A DNA stretch of 52,918 nucleotides from Embleya sp040605455 (GTDB lineage Bacteria; Actinomycetota; Actinomycetes; Streptomycetales; Streptomycetaceae). Shown here one piece after another: positions 8,359-16,261 of this stretch. Under the pieces are notes generated by a model that saw only the letters and a list, made by a program, of their open reading frames with translations, did no database searches and had not been told where the DNA came from. A program made the translations under genes and the position numbers. The stretch lies in the NCBI RefSeq assembly GCF_040605455.1, contig NZ_JBEXCV010000052.1, positions 1-52,918 of the forward strand, written 5' to 3'. Numbering within the stretch: the first letter of the stretch is position 1; every line of letters begins with the position of its first letter.

Positions 8359-9057
8359 ACCGACCCCAATGACCTCGATGTCCGACCGGCGTTCTCGCCG
8401 TCCGCAGCCGCCTCTGCCCGGGGGGTGATGGCGCTAACCTGCGAGCGTGTGGCCGCGACATTGGCTTCGTACGAGTTGCGGGTACTGCCGTCGACCGTGG
8501 CCCAGTGGGAAGCCGGTACGGAACGCCCGAACGAAGCCGAACTGCTGGCCCTCGCCAAGTCCTTGGTCGTCCCCGTGAGCCAACTCATGGGCGGCCGGCC
8601 GACCAATCTCCAGGACCACCGGATCGCCGCCGGCCTCACCCGCGCCGAACTGGCCAACCGGGTACGGATGAGGGAGGTCGGCTACGCCCGACTCGAACGT
8701 GCGAACAAGTGGCGCGCCGACGAGGAACGGACCGGCTTCCTGGTCCGCGCCCTCGGCCTGTCGATGCGTGATCTGGCCGAGGTGTCGGGCGTGGGCCCGG
8801 AACTGGAAAACCTGCTCGCCGAGGCCGTGGTCGGCCGCTGGAAGACCCAACTGCCGGACATCACCCGGCTGATCGGGATGCGCCGCAAGCGCATCGGCGA
8901 GGTGCTCGAAGTGCTGAGTTCGGTCTTCCCGGAAGGCATGGATGTGGCCGACGTGCCGCGGGCCGCGGTGGTCGAGCGGTTCTGGGGCCTGCTCGGCGAC
9001 CCGGTCGCGGATCCGGGCGCGCCGGGCGTGTGGCTGCTGCAAGGACGTTTCGCGTAA
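8356..9057 (+). CDS. XRE-family helix-turn-helix regulator
   Basis: A 233-residue DNA-binding protein with two helix-turn-helix units: residues 20-70 (RVAATLASYELRVLPSTVAQWE with PNEAELLALAKSL) and a second at about 77-135 (LTRAELANRVRMREVGYARLE). The C-terminal half (LPDITRLIGMRRKRIGEVL) may be a third, decayed unit or a dimerisation region. GTG 8356 is preferred because a -10 box lies just upstream; no SD is present. A strong hairpin follows. Neighbours are unrelated, so targets cannot be inferred; autoregulation is possible. Confidence 0.75.
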   Translation: MTDPNDLDVRPAFSPSAAASARGVMALTCERVAATLASYELRVLPSTVAQWEAGTERPNEAELLALAKSLVVPVSQLMGGRPTNLQDHRIAAGLTRAELANRVRMREVGYARLERANKWRADEERTGFLVRALGLSMRDLAEVSGVGPELENLLAEAVVGRWKTQLPDITRLIGMRRKRIGEVLEVLSSVFPEGMDVADVPRAAVVERFWGLLGDPVADPGAPGVWLLQGRFA

Positions 9058-9073
9058 CCGACCCCGAACCGAA

Positions 9074-9115
9074 CGGTCCTGCCGTTCCGTCGCAACCGAC
9101 GGAACGGCAGGACCG
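9074..9115. terminator. Bidirectional terminator
   Basis: A perfect 19-base stem (9074-9092 / 9097-9115) with a 4-base loop and a short T-rich tail (CCTTTCTT) on the plus strand. It separates the plus-strand XRE gene from the convergent anti-sigma gene. Confidence 0.88.
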
Positions 9116-9152
9116 CCTTTCTTGTGTTCGTGCCGCTCTGCGTCCGAGCCGG

Positions 9153-10013
9153 CTATACGGGCACGGCGACCAACGTTCCGCCGTCGGCAATGCGGACGTC
9201 GAAGCGGGCGAGTTGGTCCTTGGGCGTCCAGGTGCCGGTCTGGATGACCAGCGGCGCCTCCGAACCCGGTACGCCGTAGCCCTTCGGCGGGACCGTCCAA
9301 CTGGAGATCTGCTGCTCCGTGCCGTCCTTGCCGACCGCGACCAGCGAACACCGCAACGGTCCGCGCACGTTCCGTAGTTCGAGCGCGAGGTTGGTGCCCC
9401 ACGCCTTGCTCTCCAGCGCGATCCGGGCAGCCGCACCGGTACGCGGATCGGTGGCCCCGACCGTCGTACCGTTCCTGGCGATGGCCGCGACCGGGTCCGC
9501 CGGCACGTGCTGCGCGGATGCGGACGAGTCTTCCTTGAACCAGGTCCGGCCGGTGAGCACACCCGCGCCCAGGCCGATCACGAGCAGAGCGACGCACGCG
9601 GCGATCAGGAGCGCCGGCCGAGACCGGCGCCGGGCGGCCCGCCGCGCACCGAGTTCGTCCACCGGTCCCGACTCGGCGGCCGGTGTCGGCAGCGGTGTTG
9701 CAGCCGACGTCGTGCGCGGCGGCGCGGTCGGTTCCGGCACCGAAGCCAGGGCCGGCCGCCCGGGCGCCCGCGCCGGTTCGGCCGGCGATGCGGGCGATGC
9801 CGACGAGGGCGCCGATGCCGACGGCTCCGGCAGTTCGTACACACCCTCGTCGCGCAATTCGGTCAGCAGCGTGGCCATGCCGGAAAAATCGGCCAGCTCG
9901 TCGAGGCACCGGTCGCACGTGGCCAGGTGCTCCTCGAACGCGTCCCGGTCCGCCGGTTCCAGCAGGCCGAGGGCATATGCGGCGATGTCCGCGTGTTCGG
10001 GTCGGATGCTCAT
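9153..10013 (-). CDS. Zinc-finger transmembrane anti-sigma factor
   Basis: The membrane anti-sigma partner of the adjacent ECF sigma factor. Residues 25-45 hold the zf-HC2 motif His29-x3-Cys33-x2-Cys36, the ZAS-type zinc site that clamps the sigma factor. An Ala/Pro/Ser-rich linker is followed by one membrane helix (LLIAACVALLVIGLGAGVL) and an extracytoplasmic domain with the anti-sigma-K fold signature (GTEQQISSWTVPPKGYGVP). Its start overlaps the sigma stop by 4 bases (ATGA), so the two are made in a fixed ratio. The external signal is unknown. Confidence 0.9.
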   Translation of the reverse strand: MSIRPEHADIAAYALGLLEPADRDAFEEHLATCDRCLDELADFSGMATLLTELRDEGVYELPEPSASAPSSASPASPAEPARAPGRPALASVPEPTAPPRTTSAATPLPTPAAESGPVDELGARRAARRRSRPALLIAACVALLVIGLGAGVLTGRTWFKEDSSASAQHVPADPVAAIARNGTTVGATDPRTGAAARIALESKAWGTNLALELRNVRGPLRCSLVAVGKDGTEQQISSWTVPPKGYGVPGSEAPLVIQTGTWTPKDQLARFDVRIADGGTLVAVPV

Positions 10014-10570
10014 GCCGACACCCCCCTCTCCTCCAGGACGACCCGCAGGGCGCGCAGCGCGTAGTACACGCGTGACTTCGCCGTACCCGCCGGGATGCCG
10101 AGTACGTCGGCCGCCTGATTGACAGTACGGTCGCGGAAGAACGTTTCGATCAAAATTTCCCGGTGCGATGTGGAGAGGGCATCCAGCGCGTCGCCGACCA
10201 CCACCGCGCGCAGCAGCCGATCGACCTCGTCGCCGGTGGGCAGCGCGGCCAGCGGCTCGTCGCCGACCTCGGGCGGACGGGCCGCGCGGGCCCGCTGTTC
10301 GTCGATGACCAGCCTGCGGGCGACGGTGACCAGCCAGGGCAGCAGCGGCGCGGCGGGATCGAGCTTCGCGCGATTGCGCCAGGCCCGGACCAGCACCTCC
10401 TGCACGCTGTCCTCGGCTCGCTGCCGATCGCCGCCGTTCAGTCGCGATACGACGGCGAGCAAGGGCCGCGAGTACTCGCGATAGAGCATCGTGACGAACT
10501 TGGTCTCCTCATCGGAGCCCGGCGGGTCGGAACCCGGCGGGTCGGACCCCGATACGTCCACATCGGACAT
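10010..10570 (-). CDS. ECF-type RNA polymerase sigma factor
   Basis: A 186-residue group-4 sigma factor. Region 2 is at about residues 24-95 (YREYSRPLLAVVSRL, AEDSVQEVLVRAWRN, PWLVTVARRLVIDE) and region 4 at 125-180 (LSTSHREILIETFF, NQAADVLGIPAGTAKSRVYYA). The N-terminus has a short tandem repeat, GSDPP twice then GSD. The start has GAGGAGG about 10 bases upstream. It is the first gene of the sigma/anti-sigma operon and is probably autoregulated, although no clear ECF promoter motif was found before it. Confidence 0.93.
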   Translation of the reverse strand: MSDVDVSGSDPPGSDPPGSDEETKFVTMLYREYSRPLLAVVSRLNGGDRQRAEDSVQEVLVRAWRNRAKLDPAAPLLPWLVTVARRLVIDEQRARAARPPEVGDEPLAALPTGDEVDRLLRAVVVGDALDALSTSHREILIETFFRDRTVNQAADVLGIPAGTAKSRVYYALRALRVVLEERGVSA

Positions 10571-10720
10571 TCCCGACCGGCCTCCTCATTCCGTAGCCGA
10601 GATCCGCATCCCGGAACAGGCAACACCCTAGGGGGCCCGCGTCCACAGCTCGGCCCGGACCGGCAACCGGGTCGCCCGTGCCGCCGCCCCCGCGGGACAG
10701 GCGGCGGTGAACGCCGACGG

Positions 10721-10757
10721 GGCGGCGTACGCCGACACCGTGTCGGAGTACGCCGCC
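10721..10757. terminator. Hairpin downstream of the ABC exporter operon
   Basis: Outer arms GGCGGCGTAC (10721-10730) and GTACGCCGCC (10748-10757) plus inner arms CCGACAC/GTGTCGG form one long stem with a single mismatch. It follows the minus-strand operon that ends at 10800. The 10571-10799 gap holds nothing else recognisable. Confidence 0.7.
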
Positions 10758-10799
10758 CTGGGACGGGACGAGCCGGGAAGCATCCCGCGCTCATGTCGC

Positions 10800-11591
10800 C
10801 TACTGCGGGTCGCGGTTGAACGACGCCTTCGACCAGAAGTAGCCGAGCACGGTCAGCGCCAGGCACCAGGCGATGGCGAGCCACCCGTTGTGGCCGATCC
10901 CGGTGCCGAGCAGCAACCCGCGCAGGGTCTCGATGGCCGGCGTGAACGGCTGGTACTCGGCGATCGGCTGGAACCACCCCGGCATCGCGTCGAGCGGGAC
11001 GAAGGTGGTGGAGATGAGCGGCAGGAAGATCAGCGGCAGCGCGTTGTTGCTGGCGGCCTCGGCGTTCGGGCTGATCAGGCCCATCCCGACCGCGATCCAG
11101 GTGAGCGCCAGGGAGAACAGCACGAGCAGCCCGAACGCCGCGATCCACTCCAGGACCGTGGCATCCGTGGACCGGAACCCGATGGCCACCGCGATGGCCC
11201 CGACGAGGACCACACTCAGCACGCACTGCAGCACGCAGCCGACGACGTGCCCGATGAGCACCGACCCGCGATGGATCGCCATCGTCCGGAAGCGGGCGAT
11301 GATGCCCTCGTTCATATCCGTGGCGACGGACACCGCGCTGCCGATCGTGGTGCCGCCGATGGTCATCATCAGGATGCCCGGGACGAGATACGCGATGTAC
11401 TCGGACCGGTCCGCTCCGCCGTCCCCGATGCCGGCGCTCATCACATTGCCGAAGATGTAGACGAAGAGCAGCAGCAGCATGACCGGCGTGAGCAGCAGAT
11501 TCAGCGTGAGCGACGGGTAGCGCCGAGCGTGCAGCAGGTTGCGCCGCAACATTGTGGTCGAGTCGCGCACGGCGAGGGCGAGGGAGCTCAT
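10800..11591 (-). CDS. ABC-2 type exporter permease (DrrB-like)
   Basis: The 263-residue membrane subunit of a drug/antibiotic-type ABC exporter. It has six hydrophobic segments and the ABC-2 signature region (LIFLPLISTTFVPLDAMP, then PFTPAIETLRGLL) typical of DrrB homologues. The start at 11591 overlaps the ATPase stop (ATGA). Substrates of close relatives range from anthracyclines to lipids; here the substrate is unknown. Expression presumably follows the ATPase promoter near 12700. Confidence 0.9.
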   Translation of the reverse strand: MSSLALAVRDSTTMLRRNLLHARRYPSLTLNLLLTPVMLLLLFVYIFGNVMSAGIGDGGADRSEYIAYLVPGILMMTIGGTTIGSAVSVATDMNEGIIARFRTMAIHRGSVLIGHVVGCVLQCVLSVVLVGAIAVAIGFRSTDATVLEWIAAFGLLVLFSLALTWIAVGMGLISPNAEAASNNALPLIFLPLISTTFVPLDAMPGWFQPIAEYQPFTPAIETLRGLLLGTGIGHNGWLAIAWCLALTVLGYFWSKASFNRDPQ

Positions 11592-12583
11592 CGGACGGCC
11601 TCCTTGGCCTGGGTGCTGCTGCTGGTCAGGGCGAAGAACACGTCGTCGAGGTCGGGGGTGTGCACGGTCAGCTCGTCCGCCTCGATGCCGGCCGAGTCCA
11701 GCCGGTCGAGAATGGAGCGCAGCTCGCGCTGGCTGCCGTCGCTGGGGATCTGCAGTGCCAGCGCCTCGTCGTCCAGGGCGACGTCGTGCAGCGCGGAGGC
11801 GGCGGACCGGTACGCGGACGGGTCGGAGAAGCGGAGTCGCACGTGTCCGCCGGGGATGAGCCGCTTCAGCTCGTCGGCGGTTCCCTCGGCGGCGATCCTG
11901 CCGTTGTCGAGCACGGCGATGCGGTCGGCGAGCTCGTCGGCCTCGTCCAGGGTTTGGGTGGTGAGGAAGACGGTGACGCCGTCGGAGACAAGCTCGCGGA
12001 CGATCCCCCACATGTTGTGCCGGCTGCGCGGGTCGAGACCGGTGGTCGGCTCGTCCAGGAAGATGATCCGCGGGTTGCCCACCAGGGTCATGGCGATGTC
12101 CAGGCGCCGTTTCATGCCGCCGGAGTAGCTCTGCGCGGGCTTCTTGGCGGCCTCGACGAGGTCGAACCGCTCCAGCAGTTCCTCGGTGATCCGCCGCCCC
12201 TCACGCTTGGACAGGTGATGCAGGTCCGCCATGAGGAGCATGTTCTCCTCGCCGGTGATCAGTCCGTCGACGGCGGAGAACTGGCCGGTGACGCCGATCG
12301 CGGCACGCACCCCGTCCGGTGACGTGGCGACGTCGTGGCCGGCGACCTGGGACTGCCCGCCGTCGGCGGCGATGAGCGTGGAGAGGATCTTCACGACGGT
12401 GGTCTTGCCGGCGCCGTTCGGCCCGAGCAGCGCGAACACGGACCCGGCCGGGATGTGCAGGTCGATGCCGTCGAGGACGACCTTGTCGCCGTACGACTTG
12501 CGCAGACCGACGCTGGAGATGGCGGCCGGCGACGGGTGATCGTCGCCCTTCCTGGATGTGGGCATGACAGAAGGAGAAGGCAT
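11588..12583 (-). CDS. ABC exporter ATP-binding protein (DrrA-like)
   Basis: The ATPase of the exporter. Walker A GPNGAGKT is at residues 54-61, signature YSGGMKRR at 153-160, Walker B IIFLDEPT at 173-180, then LDPRSR and the TTQTLDEADELADRI switch region with the C-terminal DrrA domain. The start at 12583 is chosen because GGAGG lies 5 bases upstream; an upstream extension to 12688 lacks support and is compositionally odd. The promoter region contains several TGGCRCCA-like octamers. A fragment of a second, similar ATPase lies on the opposite strand at about 12976. Confidence 0.92.
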   Translation of the reverse strand: MPSPSVMPTSRKGDDHPSPAAISSVGLRKSYGDKVVLDGIDLHIPAGSVFALLGPNGAGKTTVVKILSTLIAADGGQSQVAGHDVATSPDGVRAAIGVTGQFSAVDGLITGEENMLLMADLHHLSKREGRRITEELLERFDLVEAAKKPAQSYSGGMKRRLDIAMTLVGNPRIIFLDEPTTGLDPRSRHNMWGIVRELVSDGVTVFLTTQTLDEADELADRIAVLDNGRIAAEGTADELKRLIPGGHVRLRFSDPSAYRSAASALHDVALDDEALALQIPSDGSQRELRSILDRLDSAGIEADELTVHTPDLDDVFFALTSSSTQAKEAVR

Positions 12584-12700
12584 GGGACCCTCCGGTTCGA
12601 AGGCTGAACTGGCCGGCGGAGTGCGTGAGTCGAGAGCGGTTCTTCCGGGGTCGGGCCGCGGCGCGGTGGACGTCGATGTTGCCGTCACCCGGATAACGCC

Positions 12701-12730
12701 AGCATGGCACCACTATGGCGGCACGTGCAA
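12701..12730 (-). promoter_or_regulatory. Candidate promoter of the ABC operon overlapped by octamers
   Basis: Minus-strand -35 TTGCAC (12730-12725) and -10 CATGCT (12706-12701) are 18 bases apart. Octamers TGGCACCA (12705-12712) and TGGCGGCA (12716-12723) overlap the -10 and the spacer, and TGGCGCCT (12738-12745) lies just upstream. This is the layout of a repressor-controlled promoter, by inference. Confidence 0.4.
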
Positions 12731-12871
12731 GCCTGGATGGCGCCTTGTGTCGCACGATCTCCACAGCTAAGGCCCTGAGCTGCGAAAACGTGAAGAAGGC
12801 GACCGGCGTTCGGGTGGCGCCACGCGGGCTCAGTCGCTCCTAAGGGTGCGGGAGGACATGTCGCCGGCCCA

Positions 12872-12939
12872 TGGCGCCGAGCGACATCGGGTGGCGCCAA
12901 GCAGTACCACCTGGCGTCAAGTGATGCCATGTGATGTCG
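12872..12939. repeat. 10-bp-phased array of TGRYGYCA-type octamers
   Basis: Seven 8-base units start at 12872, 12882, 12892, 12902, 12912, 12922 and 12932, exactly 10 bases apart: TGGCGCCG, CGACATCG, TGGCGCCA, CAGTACCA, TGGCGTCA, TGATGCCA and TGATGTCG. Each is separated by two bases, often AG or TG. The units are near-palindromic, so each could bind a dimer on the same face of DNA. One more TGGCGCCA lies at 12815, and related octamers sit in the neighbouring ABC promoter. An SD-like GAAGGAGG follows at 12943. Confidence 0.6.
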
Positions 12940-12975
12940 CGAGAAGGAGGCCTGCCTTCCGTCTCGCGGTCTGCC

Positions 12976-13094
12976 GTCGGCCCGCCGGCACCTTCTCCGG
13001 CGGCATGCCGCGTAGGCTGGATCCGGCGATGACCCTGGTCGGCCACCCGTGGTCGCGCTCGAACTCCGAACGCGAGGCCCGGCACGCCGCGTAG
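12976..13094 (+). pseudogene. Remnant of a second DrrA-like ABC ATPase
   Basis: About 38 residues beginning RRPAGTFSGGMPRRLDPAMT and continuing LVGHP match the ABC signature region of DrrA-type ATPases (compare YSGGMKRRLDIAMTLVGNP in the intact gene). Walker A and Walker B are missing and a stop follows at 13092. It lies on the plus strand just after the octamer array and an SD-like sequence, so the array probably once regulated this lost gene. Confidence 0.55.
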
Positions 13095-13127
13095 GCGATG
13101 TTCCGGCGCTTCGTGCGCACGGACGAA

Positions 13128-13162
13128 GGGCCCGGCCCGTCACCACGTGACGGGCCGGGCCC
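13128..13162. terminator. Strong GC hairpin
   Basis: A 15-base perfect stem (13128-13142 / 13148-13162) with a 5-base loop. It contains the stop codon of a minus-strand frame ending at 13140 and is followed on the plus strand by TGGGTTTCTC. Confidence 0.75.
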
Positions 13163-13360
13163 TGGGTTTCTCGCCGGTCACTCCCGCCCGGGCGGCGGCC
13201 TGGACGGAATCCGCGAACGGGCCGTCCGTACGGTCCGGTTCGGCGTACTCCACTTTGATGTGACGCACCTCGGCGGGATCGATGCCGGCCTGTCGACAGG
13301 CATGCCACAGCGGCTCGCGGTGCGCTTCGTCGGGTCGCCCCGAGTTCCGGCGGATGGACC
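13140..13360 (-). pseudogene. 3' end of an unrecognised minus-strand gene
   Basis: A minus-strand frame reads as credible protein (RREP-free core LWHACRQAGIDPAEV, then RHIKVEYAEPDRTDG and FADSVQAAARAG) and its stop is embedded in a strong terminator, as real gene ends often are. No ATG, GTG or SD is found at the 5' side, and upstream of about 13360 the frame becomes basic low-complexity text. It is best read as a truncated gene end. No family was recognised. Confidence 0.3.
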
Positions 13361-13840
13361 GGCCGGCGATATTTCCCGGGTGATTGACCGGTGGCCGACC
13401 GACGAGGGAGGTTCCAGGCCGCCGCCGGGAATTGCGCGAGCAGGGGAAATTCGCGTCGGCAGTGGATGGCTGGAATCGACGATGGGCTTTGTCCGGGCAT
13501 GGATCGGGGAATTCGGTCGACCTCTCGTAGGGGCCGGACCGGATCCGGACCTTGATCCCATTCTCGATCCGGATGCCGATATTCCGTTCTTGACCGAGAC
13601 CGAGCATGCCCACCGCGTTCGGACGACGGTGCGCGGACGCGGTGGTCGGGCGCGCCGGCCGTAAAGAATTCGGCCCACGGGGAATCCCCGGCGGCAGCGG
13701 GGAATCGGCGCCGGACCCGCCCGGGAATCCGCGCCGGACCTCCGACCGGGCGGGCGAGCCGTCGACTCCGGCGCCGCCCGGAGAGCTGTCCCGTCGACGG
13801 GACTCGGCCGCGAGGAGCCGCCCGCCGGCGCCGGAGCTGC
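13163..13840. other. Gene-poor interval between the terminator and the DDAH gene
   Basis: Apart from the 3' gene remnant listed separately (to about 13360), this stretch shows no frame with steady G/C third-position bias. It is patchily AT-richer around 13440-13680, for example AAAGAATTC near 13663. No promoter or known element was identified. Confidence 0.5.
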
Positions 13841-14686
13841 TCAGCCGCGCAATTCGAGCGTGCAGCACTTGGCGTTGCCGCCGGCCTTGAGCAACTCGGT
13901 CAGGTCGATCCCGATCGGAAGGTAGCCACGCTCGCGCAGCTGAGGGCCGACGAGTTCGACCGCCCGCTCCGGCAACAGCACGTGCCGGCCGTCGGAGAGC
14001 GCGTTGAGCCCGAACACGGCGGCGGTGGCCTCGTCGGCCAGGATCGCATCGGGGAAGCGCTCGGCCAGTCGACGCCTGCTGTCGAGGGAGAACGCCTGCG
14101 GGTAGTACATGACCTCGTTGGGCCCGAGTACCGAGAGCGCGGTGTCCAGGTGGTAGAACCTGGGGTCGACCAGGGTCAGGCTGAGTACCGGGACACCGAA
14201 GAACTCCCGTGCCTCGTGGTGCCCGCGCACGTCGCTGCGGAAGCCGCAGCCGGCCAGGAGCTCGCCGCCCACGTAGAGGAAGTCGCCCTCGCCCTCGTTG
14301 AAGCTCTCGGCCTGGCGCACCTCGGACCACCCGCCGGCGCGGAACCAGTCGAGGTAGGCACGCGACTCGTCGGCGCGCTGACGGTGGCGAAAGCGTGCGA
14401 CGAGCACCTTGCCGTCCACGACGGTCGCACCGTTGGCCGAGAAGACCATGTCCGGGAGACCGGGAACCGGTTCGATCAACGCCACGTCGTGCCCGAGCGC
14501 CACGTAGGCGTCGTGCAGCCCCTTCCACTGGGCCAGTCCGGTGTCCGCCGAGGTGGGCACGCTCGGATCCATCCACGGATTGATCGAATAGGTGACGTCG
14601 AAGTAGGTCGGCCGGCACATCAGGAAACGCCGCGGCCGAACCGTGCGGTTGTCGTTCGACGCCTGTTCGATGTCTGTCTGGGTCAC
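13841..14686 (-). CDS. DDAH-family amidinohydrolase (dimethylargininase-like)
   Basis: A 281-residue member of the guanidino-group-modifying enzyme superfamily, close to N(G),N(G)-dimethylarginine dimethylaminohydrolase, which releases dimethylamine and citrulline from methylated arginine. Visible family motifs are DMVFSANGA (80-87), FNEGEGDFLY with acidic substrate-binding residues (129-138), the catalytic His179 in FYHLDTALS, and the C-terminal nucleophile Cys274 or Cys275 in NAKCCTLE. The start GTG 14686 has AAGGGA 6 bases upstream. It is a single gene. In the host it could degrade methylarginines or act on an arginine-derived metabolite; the latter is speculation. Confidence 0.85.
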   Translation of the reverse strand: MTQTDIEQASNDNRTVRPRRFLMCRPTYFDVTYSINPWMDPSVPTSADTGLAQWKGLHDAYVALGHDVALIEPVPGLPDMVFSANGATVVDGKVLVARFRHRQRADESRAYLDWFRAGGWSEVRQAESFNEGEGDFLYVGGELLAGCGFRSDVRGHHEAREFFGVPVLSLTLVDPRFYHLDTALSVLGPNEVMYYPQAFSLDSRRRLAERFPDAILADEATAAVFGLNALSDGRHVLLPERAVELVGPQLRERGYLPIGIDLTELLKAGGNAKCCTLELRG

Positions 14687-16250
14687 CTTGATTCCCTTGT
14701 TCTCCGTGATTGTGTCCGGGGCGAAATCAATGCCGATGCAAAACGATGAGTTCGACCGGACGGAAACACGGCGTGCGCCGGATACGGGCATGCCGGAGAA
14801 AATGCGGGATCGCCGCGGGCCGAAGCTAGCACGAGGCGCCGGGCCGCACCCGTCCCGTTGACGGGACAACTGCGGGCAATGAATATTCACGATTTCACCG
14901 GGGCCGGTTCGGGTAATTCAACCGAGCGTTATGCCTTACCTGCGTGCTATCGCGTGCCGAGCATGGCCGAATGGAACTCGCGCGGTATACGAACCGAGGC
15001 GCGAACTCGCGGGGTGGTCGAGGCGGAGGGGCATCGGCACGCGCACCGGCCGAACGCCTCGTGGCGCCGGCGATGTCCGCGGGCCGGCCGACCTTGCCGG
15101 AGGCGCCGTCGGCGGCCGTCGACGAGATCACCCGTGAACCGGCGCCCGGATCCGTGGAGTTGCGGCTGCGGGGCCGGCGCCCGGCCTCGTGGCGACCCCG
15201 CTCGCGGACCTCGCGTCCGAGCCGGCCGGTCAAGCGCCCGCCGATGCCGCGTGGGCCCCGCCGAACGTGCCCGCGTACGAACCGCCGCCGGCACCCGACG
15301 GCGGGGACGTGCCCACGCGGATGATCGGCTTCCGGCCGCCGGGCCATCGCGAGGTTCGGATCGCCCGAACCGCCCGATTCGAACAGTTGTCGGTCGACCC
15401 ACCGGCCCGTCCGCGCCCTGTCCGCCGCCTTCGACGGAGCTGCCTCGGAGAGCGGGGCCGGACCCGGTTCGGCGCCGAACCGGCCGGCCGGATCCGATCG
15501 TTCGACGGGCGCGATCCGCACCCGAACGGGTCGCCCGGAAATCCGTCCGGATGGTTGAAGTCATTCCCGATGCGGCCCGCTCGTGAATGTGCGATGACAC
15601 TTACCTGGCGTGGCCGTTAGGAAGGCGTCAAGACGGCCGAGTTTTCGAGCCGCAGCAGGTACGCACCTCTATAGTGACCGCCCCGCGAACGCGATCGATC
15701 CGATCACCATAGCCGTGCCTCGACACAATCTGGTTGGGCGAATCTTTTTTGGCCGGTTCCGGAAAGCGGCGATCGACTACGGTGCAGGTGCGGGCGGTAT
15801 CTCTCCGAAACAACCAGCGTTCGGTTCCTTGATTTCCGGGAGTTGCTGGGATCTACTCGGGTGGGCCGTCGAAGAACCACATTGAATGTGGATCTTCAGG
15901 TGCCGGCAGGGCGTGACGCCGGCAGCCGCAAACGCCAACGGGGATCTGTAAAGAGGCGAACGGGGCGAGTCGTTGATGCACGCATTCGTACACATGTCGA
16001 CCATTTCCGACCGCGCGATCTCGAAGATCGCGTGGCACGGTCGTACGCAGGTGGAGCCCGGGCCGTCGACCATCCGGCCGGGAGCGATCGGAGAGCGACA
16101 GTCGTCGTGCCCGGTCGCGCCGGTGGGGTCGACGGTCGGCTGAATGCATATCGGATATGTCTGGCATTCCGCCCGTGGCGGGACTCCCCGTGGCGACGAG
16201 CTGCGCAAGAGCGGCAAACTGCGCAACATTCGCTTGTTCGAACGTGCACT
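14687..16250. other. 1.5-kb gene desert with possible decayed frames
   Basis: No convincing gene is seen. From about 14970 to 15440 two plus-strand frames read as moderately protein-like (LVAPAMSAGRPTLPEAPSAA, then after a shift near 15186 VATPLADLASEPAGQAPADA). This suggests a frameshifted relic, but no family is recognised. From about 15600 to 15800 the DNA becomes clearly AT-richer (AATCTTTTTTGG near 15742), perhaps promoter or foreign DNA. No inverted terminal repeats or transposase text were found. Confidence 0.35.
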
Positions 16251-16261
16251 CACATGGAGGC

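Noticed and set aside
12583..12688. Longer N-terminus for the ABC ATPase (start at 12688)
   Set aside because: The internal ATG at 12583 has a well-placed GGAGG, and the extension is Thr/Ser/Pro-rich and not part of the family.
13841..14618. A continuous minus-strand gene from 14618 to 13140
   Set aside because: From 14618 to about 13850 this frame is a shadow of the DDAH gene; only the last ~70 codons look protein-like, so just the 3' remnant is listed.
15600..15800. An insertion sequence in the AT-rich patch
   Set aside because: No terminal inverted repeats, target duplication or transposase frame could be seen.
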